DNA of 22,451 bases from a virus. A program made the position numbers and the translations under genes. The notes below the pieces were generated by a model. It had not been told where the DNA came from and searched no databases. It saw only the letters and a program-made list of their open reading frames with translations. Shown here one piece after another: positions 7,876-14,172 of this stretch. The stretch's first letter is position 1. Every line of letters begins with the position of its first letter. Location of the stretch: IMG/VR virus record IMGVR_UViG_3300031877_000011, positions 1-22,451 of that record; one strand, given 5' to 3'.

Positions 7876-10078
7876 GCCCTAATCGCCTCTCCTCTTGAGC
7901 CACGTATCGGGCGAGTTTACGGGCGGTTTCTCGGATATCCATGTCGCTGGCTATGCTGCCTACGTAGATAGGACCTATCGAGATGTTTCTTTCGCCTCTA
8001 CGCCATCGTTCCGCTTGCTCAACCGTTAAGATTGCTTCTCCCCGGTGAAGCATGGCTAAATAGCCCGTGTAGGGGACATATTCTAGGCCCATTTGTCGTA
8101 TAGAAGGCGGTAAAGACGGTGGCGTTTTATAAGGTTCCTGCGTTGTTTTAGTTGTTTTCTTTTCTGGTTCTGGAGACACGTAATACGGGATTCTTTCCCC
8201 GCCTTCAGTCACATACCTTGTCACATACGTAGTAGTTATCGTGATGCTTGTTCCTTTGAGGCTGTTGATTATTGCCTGGATCGCCGCGATAGCATTAGCG
8301 ATATCTCCTTTCGCTTCTGCAAGACACTTTTCCCATAAAGCCACTATATCGTTCCATTTGCCTCCACTTAAAGCCTGTAACGTGGTGAGACCGGACATGA
8401 TGGTGTTGATCTCCGCATCCATATAACCCTGTGTTTCCAGCTGCATCCTGAAAAGAATCTGTGCCTTCCACTCCTTCAACTGCTCAATCCTAGCAAGGTA
8501 TTCATCTCGCATCTGCTCAGCTCTTTGAATCATGAGATCCCGCTCTTCACCACTTAGTTCGTCGGCTGCAGCAAGCATTTTCTCAAATTCGGCTTCCATC
8601 TCTGCAGTGAGGCTTTCAATGGCTGCGTCGATATCTTCAGTCATTTTCCACATTTTATCGGGTTCAGCCTCTTTGAAAGTGTCCATAAGAGCCTGAGCCT
8701 CGCCAAGCAAGCCATGACTGATCAGTTCGTTAATAGAGGAAACCATGTCTTCCATCGCATCACGCATCTCATCCCTCGTAGCGGTACTTTTCTCACCCAT
8801 ACAGTTCTTGAAGCGCTCCATGGCTGCTTGAGCCTTTCCAACAAGTTCGTCTTCCAAAGTGGGCGCAACCGTTCCTATCGTGGCCTTGATCTCCTCCACT
8901 TTCTCCATCACGATTTTTTCGGCTTCATCCCAAGTCAAGCCCCAACGATCCGCAAAATCCTGAATCAAAGTATTAACCGCTGCGAAGTCAGGCTGCATAC
9001 CCGTCATTACTTCATAAGCAGTTTGTCCCATCGCTTGTAAATCAGCTTGAAACTCTTGGCTTTCCTCAGTGAAAATGTCGAAGAAGCTTCCCTTCAACGT
9101 ATCCATGTGTTCTTTTAATGTGTCCATCTCATCTGCAAACGTTTTAAGTTCTTCGGCGCTCATCCCAGTTTGGACCACAAATTCCTCCAGCTCTTCGGCT
9201 GTCATCCCTAAGCGTTCAGCCAATGATTCAACTTCTTTCTCGCTTACACCCAAAGCCGTTGCAAAACTATAGTGCACCTCAGAAGCATCCGAAACGGTTT
9301 CACGCACATCATCCCATTTACTAGCGTAATCCGTCAGCCCCTTCGCGTTCTCATCTACTGTTACTCCTAACTCCTTTACCGATAGGTCGATGCCTAAAAG
9401 TTCTTGCTGGGCTTCTCTTGCGGCCTCAGTAGATATGTCAAGGGTTTCAGCAAACTCCCTCATTTTGGGTGCGAAAATGGCTGAAGCCGCGTAGCAAGTA
9501 GCAAACGTTGCCCCTACCACGCCTAAAATGCTTCCTAAACCAGCGAGGCTTATTTGAGAAGCATCAACAGCAGTTTTCAACTCAACATAAGCCGCTTTCG
9601 CTCGATCCACAAGAGTTATCAAAGACGGTAAAACAAAGATCGTTCTCGCAATTGCTTCATTAAGGTTGCTTTGAGCCACGCCTAACCTTTCTTGAGCAAC
9701 TTGAACATCTTTGCAGGCGGCTTCGTAGGCGTCTTGGGCTTTTGCTGCTTGTTCACTATTGGCGCCGTGGTCAGCGATTTCTTCATTTAGTTTTTCAAGC
9801 GCATTATTCTGGCGCCTTTGAGCGTCTTCAAGCGTGTTGGTTGCTCGTAGAACTGCAACCTGACGCGTCTCCACCGCATCCCACATCTGATATAAGGAGA
9901 ATCCGGCGGTTATGACACCGCTGACGCTCGAAGCAACATCTTTCCAGCTAACCTGAATCTTCTTAGCCTCTTGCTCCACCGTATCCCCATAGCTTTTAAC
10001 GTTTAACCCAGCCTGCGCTAAGCCCTCTTTAGTCTGATCTATCAACGACAAAATCAGCTTAACTTCAGGACTGGACAT
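7868..10078 (-). CDS. Tape measure protein
   Basis: This protein sets tail length and lines the tail before DNA ejection. At 736 residues it would specify a tail of very roughly 110 nm by the usual 1.5 angstrom per residue rule. The N-terminal 170 residues are long helices with coiled-coil character. A hydrophobic segment lies at about 176-202 (SLAGLGSILGVVGATFATCY), then more helices, including three 14-residue repeats (276-317). The C-terminus has a Pro-rich linker and YTGYLAMLHRGEAILTVEQA, matching the 'HRGEAI' signature seen near the ends of many tape measures. It starts in a TAATG junction with the chaperone T frame and is followed by the hub, the standard order. Confidence 0.9.
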   Translation of the reverse strand: MSSPEVKLILSLIDQTKEGLAQAGLNVKSYGDTVEQEAKKIQVSWKDVASSVSGVITAGFSLYQMWDAVETRQVAVLRATNTLEDAQRRQNNALEKLNEEIADHGANSEQAAKAQDAYEAACKDVQVAQERLGVAQSNLNEAIARTIFVLPSLITLVDRAKAAYVELKTAVDASQISLAGLGSILGVVGATFATCYAASAIFAPKMREFAETLDISTEAAREAQQELLGIDLSVKELGVTVDENAKGLTDYASKWDDVRETVSDASEVHYSFATALGVSEKEVESLAERLGMTAEELEEFVVQTGMSAEELKTFADEMDTLKEHMDTLKGSFFDIFTEESQEFQADLQAMGQTAYEVMTGMQPDFAAVNTLIQDFADRWGLTWDEAEKIVMEKVEEIKATIGTVAPTLEDELVGKAQAAMERFKNCMGEKSTATRDEMRDAMEDMVSSINELISHGLLGEAQALMDTFKEAEPDKMWKMTEDIDAAIESLTAEMEAEFEKMLAAADELSGEERDLMIQRAEQMRDEYLARIEQLKEWKAQILFRMQLETQGYMDAEINTIMSGLTTLQALSGGKWNDIVALWEKCLAEAKGDIANAIAAIQAIINSLKGTSITITTTYVTRYVTEGGERIPYYVSPEPEKKTTKTTQEPYKTPPSLPPSIRQMGLEYVPYTGYLAMLHRGEAILTVEQAERWRRGERNISIGPIYVGSIASDMDIRETARKLARYVAQEERRLGLD
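9128..9253 (-). repeat. Three 14-residue tandem repeats within the tape measure
   Basis: Residues 276-289 (LGVSEKEVESLAER), 290-303 (LGMTAEELEEFVVQ) and 304-317 (TGMSAEELKTFADE) share the pattern G-[VM]-[ST]-x-[EK]-E-[VL] with an exact 14-residue step (42 bases). Each unit is a short helix with a G-[ST] cap. Similar short repeats in tape measures change tail length when copies are gained or lost. Confidence 0.7.
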
Positions 10079-10329
10079 TATGAATACATCTCCTTTTTCT
10101 TCATCTCCATTAACGCCCTTCGCCTAAGGATCTCCGCGGTCACTGATCCGTCAAGCTCGGGAAGCTGCGTTTTACCTAAGTCTCGTGTTGCTGCAAACTC
10201 AGCGTCGAAAAGTAGGCGCTCCCACTCTGTTTTAAAGTATTTATGTGTTGGATCCAGCAGGTTGCTCGGTCTTTGATTGTACTTTTCCGCTACGAGATCC
10301 ACGACTCCCCTTAGCTTTGAGCAGGCCAC
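10078..10329 (-). CDS. Tail assembly chaperone T domain, probably made as a G-T frameshift fusion
   Basis: An 83-codon frame lying between the chaperone G gene and the tape measure, overlapping the end of G by 89 bases in the +1 frame. This is the classic arrangement of lambda G and GT tail chaperones, where the T domain recruits the tape measure and tail tube during tail assembly. The frame is open only from a TAA just upstream of 10329, so there is no room for a normal long start region. A GTG at 10329 exists, but its nearest Shine-Dalgarno-like GGAGG is about 22 bases away. A slip at UUU-CGU (10328-10333) would give a 220-residue G-T fusion. The sequence is helical and charged (VVDLVAEKYNQRP, FKTEWERLLFDAEF). 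It ends in TAATG with the tape measure start. Confidence 0.8.
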   Translation of the reverse strand: MACSKLRGVVDLVAEKYNQRPSNLLDPTHKYFKTEWERLLFDAEFAATRDLGKTQLPELDGSVTAEILRRRALMEMKKKEMYS

Positions 10330-10741
10330 GAAATTTTCTTAGTTCACTCGCCCTCCCAGCGAAACCCACATGATTCATTGCGTGACTGACCAGAAATCTT
10401 CGATCAGAGATCTTGATCTCATCGAACCCTAACTCGTCACTGTTGTTTGGTTTTCCCTGAACAATTTTAGGCTTTACAACGATGTTGGAAAGAAGCTTCA
10501 TCTGGGCTTTACGTTCATCCTCTTTAATGGCTTTGGTGGATTCCTTCGTGATCTCCTCTAGGCTGCGACGTTCATACTCAGCCACCTTGTCCTCATCGAT
10601 GTAGAGGAGAAGGTGCTCAAGCGGGTCCAAGTAGGCCATCTCTACCTTGAGTCCGCTTGGACACACTACTTCCTCAGGCTTCCAAAGCTTCCGGTACTCT
10701 TCAGCAGAAGCAACAGGTTTGTCCTCGGGCTCCTCAACCAA
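10241..10741 (-). CDS. Tail assembly chaperone G
   Basis: A 166-residue protein just upstream of the tape measure, in the position of lambda gpG, which keeps the tape measure soluble and guides tail-tube polymerisation. The N-terminus has an acidic patch (VEEPEDKPVASAEEYRKLW) and the middle is helical with many Lys/Glu. After residue 137 the unshifted protein ends in a basic, Ser/Gly-rich tail (AKGSRGSRSGKVQSKTEQ), while the shifted product enters the T frame. The start is a TTG preceded by GAGGG nine bases upstream. Assignment rests on gene order, overlap structure and size, not on sequence motifs. Confidence 0.8.
   Translation of the reverse strand: MVEEPEDKPVASAEEYRKLWKPEEVVCPSGLKVEMAYLDPLEHLLLYIDEDKVAEYERRSLEEITKESTKAIKEDERKAQMKLLSNIVVKPKIVQGKPNNSDELGFDEIKISDRRFLVSHAMNHVGFAGRASELRKFRGLLKAKGSRGSRSGKVQSKTEQPAGSNT
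10328..10336 (-). promoter_or_regulatory. Probable +1 ribosomal frameshift site joining G to T
   Basis: In the G frame the codons read AAA TTT CGT GGC. The T frame is +1 relative to G and opens just three codons before this point, after a TAA. TTT followed by C lets the Phe tRNA (anticodon GAA) slip from UUU to UUC, a better match, while the CGU codon waits. UUU-CGU is the core of the +1 site used for influenza A PA-X. The shift would join F137 of G to the T frame. A -2 shift elsewhere in the overlap cannot be excluded. Confidence 0.6.
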
Positions 10742-10746
10742 AGGCG

Positions 10747-10944
10747 TTAACCCTCTTTAGCCGCTTTATTCTTCTTGTGCAGTAATTCGATGGCTTCTGC
10801 GACAACTTGACTCTCGCTTACTGGTTTCTCGGGAAACCCTCTCTTCCTCATTATCTCGTACAGTTTCTCAAATACATCTGAGGCAAGGGTTATCTCACGA
10901 GTTGTGGACATTTCTTTCATTTCCTCCTCGCTTTCCTTAACCAA
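10747..10944 (-). CDS. Small ribbon-helix-helix-like protein in the tail module
   Basis: A 65-residue protein whose core, TTREITLASDVFEKLYEIMRK followed by a second helix SESQVVAEAIELLHK, fits the strand-helix-helix pattern of ribbon-helix-helix DNA-binding proteins. A much longer frame exists upstream but lies inside the tail tube gene and has a non-protein-like composition. I chose the TTG at 10944 because GGAGG sits ten bases before it and the same start arrangement occurs for the next gene; ATGs at 10920 and 10911 are alternatives. It may regulate late transcription, or the fold may serve as a structural or chaperone element, since it sits between tail tube and tail chaperone. Confidence 0.65.
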   Translation of the reverse strand: MVKESEEEMKEMSTTREITLASDVFEKLYEIMRKRGFPEKPVSESQVVAEAIELLHKKNKAAKEG

Positions 10945-10958
10945 GAGCGTTAAGCCTC

Positions 10959-11966
10959 CTATGTGGCGTCTGGATATCCGGTGTCTTTGTTTGTCAGCTC
11001 CACCTGAATCTCTGTCTGGGCTGTGGCGTCCTTCTCGCATCGAAAGTCTACGCGAAACATTTTCCGTTCTTGCCGCTCGATCCTCACTGGAGGCCCTGCA
11101 GAGATCACGCATTTAGGCAATACGAAATCCAAGCGATACTTGTAGGTGTCTGCGATCACGATTCCAGTGTCGATCAGCAGTTCTAGTTTGAAGGGCACAA
11201 CTGGTTCTCCTGGCTCCACTGCTCCCGTGTCTTTCAAGAACCGCTGATAAACGTCAAGGGTTCCGCTCAGCAAAGGTAAGTCCATGCTTCCGCCGACAGT
11301 TCTCTCAGCGAGTTCAATCCTTGGCAGTTTTCGACTGCCTAGTACGCCGATGTCTCCTACGCCAAAGACTCTTTGACTCACGTTTATGGTGAAGCCTTCC
11401 ACAAGGTTCGCTAACTCGACGTCTGCAAGTTCGACTTTGCTCTGGTATGGTTTGAAGGGCGCTAAGGCATCAGAAGGCCAACTTGGAGATTGCACGGTCT
11501 CCAGCTTTTCTGTTTGTCCTATAGCGCTGATGTCGGCGATGAGCGGTGTTGCTCCCCTCACACAGCTAAAGTTTAGCCCTGCCATGATGCATCCGGGTAC
11601 TCGTTTTTCTTTGATTGTATCCCAGTTGGAGCCTAAAGCAAAGCTTCGCACGGTCTCTGCTGACTTGAAGGTGTGCTTGTATGCTACGGTAGCGCCTTGC
11701 TGAGCTGATGTGACGCTTCCAAGAATCCATTTTAGGAACCAACCGATCATGTTGTTGGGTTTAACATCCATGTTTACTGCAACAGCTTCTTGCAAGTAGC
11801 CTTCACGATGTTCCAGCAGTGATCGACCTCGAATCGATACTGGAAACGCTAATCCCGGATCTAGGCTGGTTTCGCAGAAGTTGGCCTCAAAGAACTTGTT
11901 TGGCACAACCGGCGTCGCTGGTGCATAGCTGGGTTCTTCCGCGACCGCAACATATCTTTCAGGCAT
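10959..11966 (-). CDS. Major tail tube protein (probable)
   Basis: A 335-residue, beta-rich protein located between the tail terminator and the tail chaperones, where the tail tube gene belongs. The N-terminus (YVAVAEEPSYAPATPV) is followed by strands and loops typical of tube monomers, including GWFLKWILGSVTSAQQGATV, AYKHTF, a 'GSMDLPLLSGTLDVYQRF' section and a final sheet (KYRLDFVLPKCVI, RKMFRVDFRCEKD). It is longer than simple lambda-type tube proteins, so an extra domain is likely. The copies stack as rings to form the DNA channel. Assignment is from order, size and strand pattern. A weak GAGG lies about 13 bases before the ATG. Confidence 0.8.
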   Translation of the reverse strand: MPERYVAVAEEPSYAPATPVVPNKFFEANFCETSLDPGLAFPVSIRGRSLLEHREGYLQEAVAVNMDVKPNNMIGWFLKWILGSVTSAQQGATVAYKHTFKSAETVRSFALGSNWDTIKEKRVPGCIMAGLNFSCVRGATPLIADISAIGQTEKLETVQSPSWPSDALAPFKPYQSKVELADVELANLVEGFTINVSQRVFGVGDIGVLGSRKLPRIELAERTVGGSMDLPLLSGTLDVYQRFLKDTGAVEPGEPVVPFKLELLIDTGIVIADTYKYRLDFVLPKCVISAGPPVRIERQERKMFRVDFRCEKDATAQTEIQVELTNKDTGYPDAT

Positions 11967-12007
11967 TTTCTAATCATTCCTCTTTTTTATTTGCACGCAT
12001 AGCGTGA

Positions 12008-12430
12008 CTATGATGGATAAACCTCTTTGTCGATGCGAAGTTTGCTCACCATCATGTCAAAAGCGTAGTCGGCTTCACGTCCAGGGATAAAAATGTAACC
12101 GATAAGATGCGATTCTGAAACCAAGCCGTCCCAGTTCTCGTTTGCCTTAAAAACCTGCCAAACGACTTCGGTTTTGTCGTGGATCCATTGATCGCAAACT
12201 TTCTCGTCAATGTGACGATAGGCAATACCAACCACGACACTTATAATGTGGCGGTCTCCCCGCATGAGAGGCTCCACTCTCTGCTCTTCCAAAGGAGCCA
12301 AACTCACGTATCCCTCGCCTTTATCGGCTCTACCCCATTTTATGGGCTCGCCATAATGCCAGGTGATCCCTGCCAAATCCGATTCGGCTTGAAGTTTTTC
12401 AATGATTTTATTCAGTAAATCTTTGATCAT
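12008..12430 (-). CDS. Tail terminator / tail completion protein (gpU-like)
   Basis: A 140-residue protein with an N-terminal helix (IKDLLNKIIEKLQAESDLAG) and alternating strands (GYVSLAPLEEQRVEPLM, HIISVVVGIAYRHI), then helix CDQWIHDKTEVVWQVFK and C-terminal strands. This layout of helix, sheet, helix, sheet is that of tail terminators such as lambda gpU, which cap the finished tail and join it to the neck. It begins in an ATGA overlap with the gp10-like gene and precedes the tail tube gene, exactly the family's usual neighbours. Function is inferred from fold pattern and order. Confidence 0.75.
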   Translation of the reverse strand: MIKDLLNKIIEKLQAESDLAGITWHYGEPIKWGRADKGEGYVSLAPLEEQRVEPLMRGDRHIISVVVGIAYRHIDEKVCDQWIHDKTEVVWQVFKANENWDGLVSESHLIGYIFIPGREADYAFDMMVSKLRIDKEVYPS

Positions 12431-12864
12431 TGCAAGATCTCCTTAAACGTTGCAGCTATCATGTCCGCAGCTATGTTTCTCACTTTTTCGCGAGTTCGTG
12501 CAATGAACGGGTTTGGCTGTGTGCCTGGATGCATAACTCTGCGGAAAAAGACGGGGGCTCCTCGCCAAACAAAATGTAAAGCCCGTGCGCGACGAGCCAC
12601 GATTTCATGTGGTTTTGTTCCCCGCTCAAGATAAACAGCATATGAAGCCAGTGGAGTAACAACGTAAGCGTCTCCCTCCTTCGTCACAGTGATAGAACGT
12701 GCAAGGTCCCCTGTTCTATGTGGGGCTTCTATAACCATAATCGCTTGTCCGACGGAAGCCACGTCTTGTAAACCCTTATCCTTTGCATACTTTATTGCCC
12801 AGGGAAAAAAATCGGCGAAATAAGACTCAAGCCGCGTCATGTCAATTCTAACAGTAAAACTCAT
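12427..12864 (-). CDS. HK97 gp10-like neck/tail-completion protein
   Basis: A 145-residue protein with the hallmark sections of the HK97 gp10 family: APHRTGDLARSITV (residues 47-60), YAVYLERGTKPHEI (75-88) and MHPGTQPNPFI (111-121). These proteins sit at the head-tail junction or tail completion complex. The TGDLARSI, YAxYxExGTxPH and HPGxxPxPF motifs are directly visible and characteristic. It starts two bases after the preceding gene and overlaps the tail terminator gene by four bases. Confidence 0.88.
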   Translation of the reverse strand: MSFTVRIDMTRLESYFADFFPWAIKYAKDKGLQDVASVGQAIMVIEAPHRTGDLARSITVTKEGDAYVVTPLASYAVYLERGTKPHEIVARRARALHFVWRGAPVFFRRVMHPGTQPNPFIARTREKVRNIAADMIAATFKEILQ

Positions 12865-12866
12865 GT

Positions 12867-13343
12867 TTATCCCTCTGCGGTTATCACGATGTCGAAGCTG
12901 AAGCTGGTGATGCCGGTGCAGTTGGAGAAGATCGTTAACTGAAACTCTACGCTGACTCCCGTTCCGACCGCGATTTGTGAGCTATCATAGTTCCAGCTTA
13001 AGGCCATGTATTGTTCTGCCTCTGCCGGGTTCCAAGCCTCGGCTGAAAGGGTTAAAAGCACAGGCACATCGCCCTCATTGCGAATGTAAACTGGTAGTTT
13101 CGCAACGTCGCCAGGCATCAGGGTTCCCCAGTCGATCTCCGTCACTGATACGGCACAATCCGAGCCTGTGTAGACCCCTATCTTGACGGTTGGTGGTGGA
13201 GGCGGCGGCGGTGGGGGCGGCTCAGGATACTCAACGCGGATTCTGCTGGTGATACGCCAAGAATAAAAGAGGGCTGCCGAAACCGCCGTCATAACCAATG
13301 CGACAGCGATTAAAGGCAGAACTGTTCCTCTTGCCAGCCTCAT
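12867..13343 (-). CDS. Membrane-anchored beta-sandwich protein with a poly-proline linker
   Basis: A 158-residue protein with a basic start (MRLARG), one membrane or signal-anchor helix (about residues 8-27, VLPLIAVALVMTAVSAALFY), a run of ten prolines (42-51) and an exported beta-sandwich (VSVTEIDWGTLMPGDVAKLP, VYIRNEGDVPVLLTLSAEAW, MALSWNYDSSQI, TSFSFDIVIT). The sandwich resembles a family frequent in archaeal surface proteins, with the signature GxLxPG, VYIRNEG and LSWNYD. It is out of place for a neck protein, yet both ends overlap or nearly abut neck genes. It could be a cell-surface protein made late in infection, a superinfection-exclusion or attachment factor, or a capsid/tail decoration. 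Start ATG overlaps the previous stop (ATGA). Confidence 0.75.
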   Translation of the reverse strand: MRLARGTVLPLIAVALVMTAVSAALFYSWRITSRIRVEYPEPPPPPPPPPPTVKIGVYTGSDCAVSVTEIDWGTLMPGDVAKLPVYIRNEGDVPVLLTLSAEAWNPAEAEQYMALSWNYDSSQIAVGTGVSVEFQLTIFSNCTGITSFSFDIVITAEG

Positions 13344-13549
13344 GATTTCACTTCCTTTGCGTGTTCGTTGATCCTCTCCATAACCAAGATTCGGCTTTGA
13401 ATCGCGGTGAGGAAGTCTTCAAGCAGAATCTCCCGCTGCGTTTTTGGTAGCCTTAGAAGTCTGTCACCTATCTGATCCCATAACTCATTCCATTTCTTTT
13501 TTAGATGAAATTCGGCACCAAAATTTCTTAGAGGTGTTACTTCACTCAA
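13340..13549 (-). CDS. Small helical neck-module protein of unknown function
   Basis: A 69-residue, all-helical, charged protein (FHLKKKWNELWDQIGDRLLR, TQREILLEDFLTAIQSRILV). It starts at TTG 13549 with AGGTGA seven bases upstream, and its stop overlaps the next start by four bases. No family is recognised. Its place among connector and neck genes suggests a small assembly factor. Confidence 0.6.
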   Translation of the reverse strand: MSEVTPLRNFGAEFHLKKKWNELWDQIGDRLLRLPKTQREILLEDFLTAIQSRILVMERINEHAKEVKS

Positions 13550-13659
13550 ACATGTTCACCTTTGTTTGGCGTGGATAGAATCCTCCTAAGTTGAGTGTGG
13601 AGAGAAACGCCACTCTTGAAAAAGGAGGGATGTGACTCTATCCATTTCGCCTCAATCAT
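13546..13659 (-). CDS. Very small neck-module protein (37 residues)
   Basis: A short frame, MIEAKWIESHPSFFKSGVSL onward, that starts in an ATGA overlap with the stop of the connector gene and ends inside the start region of the next gene. The AGGTGA serving the next gene lies within its last codons. These couplings make it a likely real gene in spite of its size. It occupies the place where an HK97-type stopper gene would be expected, but it is too short to be a whole stopper. Confidence 0.5.
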   Translation of the reverse strand: MIEAKWIESHPSFFKSGVSLHTQLRRILSTPNKGEHV

Positions 13660-13985
13660 ATTCTTTTCAGCGTCCCCTCTCTTTCAGCCTGAACGTAGGC
13701 GTTCAGAAAGCTCATGGCGCGGTCGTAAAGCTTGTTGACTTCTGCTGGTGGAGCCCGTCTCTCCCGGAAGTATGCGGCTGCGAAGTGTCTGCTGGCGTCC
13801 TTGACGTTTTGTGGGATGGTTCCGGTTAAGGGGACCGTGAAGCCGTGAAACTTGAGAATGCTGTCAATGAGCCCGTCAGCGGATGTGATGCAAGCATCCA
13901 ACTCAGTGTCATAAGTAGTGTCGTTGATGTCTATGCCTAAGATGGGCTTCACTTCAGATTTAGTGGAGTAAGCCGTTTCAGCCAC
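13656..13985 (-). CDS. Head-tail connector protein (gp6-like adaptor)
   Basis: A 109-residue helical protein: MAETAYSTKSEVKPILGIDI, then YDTELDACITSADGLIDSIL, FHGFTVPL, and NVKDASRHFAAAYFRERRAP. Helices with 'SADGLIDSIL', a short loop, 'DASRHFAAAYFRERR' and a terminal helix are the pattern of gp6-like connectors that bind the portal and extend the DNA channel. It opens the neck/tail block, which appears to be a separate transcript because the HEPN gene lies upstream on the other strand. Start is a GTG at 13985. Confidence 0.82.
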   Translation of the reverse strand: MAETAYSTKSEVKPILGIDINDTTYDTELDACITSADGLIDSILKFHGFTVPLTGTIPQNVKDASRHFAAAYFRERRAPPAEVNKLYDRAMSFLNAYVQAEREGTLKRI

Positions 13986-14172
13986 GCTCTACCACGTAGA
14001 AGAAAGAATCCTGATTTAAGCTATTTTGTCAAAAAGAAAGACGGAAAAAGAACGTCTTAGAAATAACGTCTCAAAAATTAGGACATTAATTTTAACACAG
14101 CACGCGCCAAGCCTGAACTTCGAGACAAAAACGTATTTGTAGCAGGCGATAAGATTGCATGTGGTGTGAGCA
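13986..14172. promoter_or_regulatory. Divergent promoter region with direct and inverted repeats
   Basis: This 187-base A/T-rich gap separates the minus-strand neck/tail block from the plus-strand HEPN gene and must serve both. On the minus strand, CTTAAATC (14013-14020) sits about 30 bases before the connector GTG and could be its TATA box. An inverted repeat AAGACG / CGTCTT (14038-14043 and 14053-14058, nine-base loop) overlaps a 14-base direct repeat, AACGTCTTAGAAAT and AACGTCTCAAAAAT (14051-14064, 14065-14078; 12 of 14 identical). The repeats could bind a regulator. Confidence 0.5.

Noticed and set aside
10959-11112. N-terminal extension of the RHH-like gene to 11112
   Set aside because: It lies inside the tail tube gene, is Arg/Ser-rich and not protein-like. 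A TTG with GGAGG at 10944 gives a better start.
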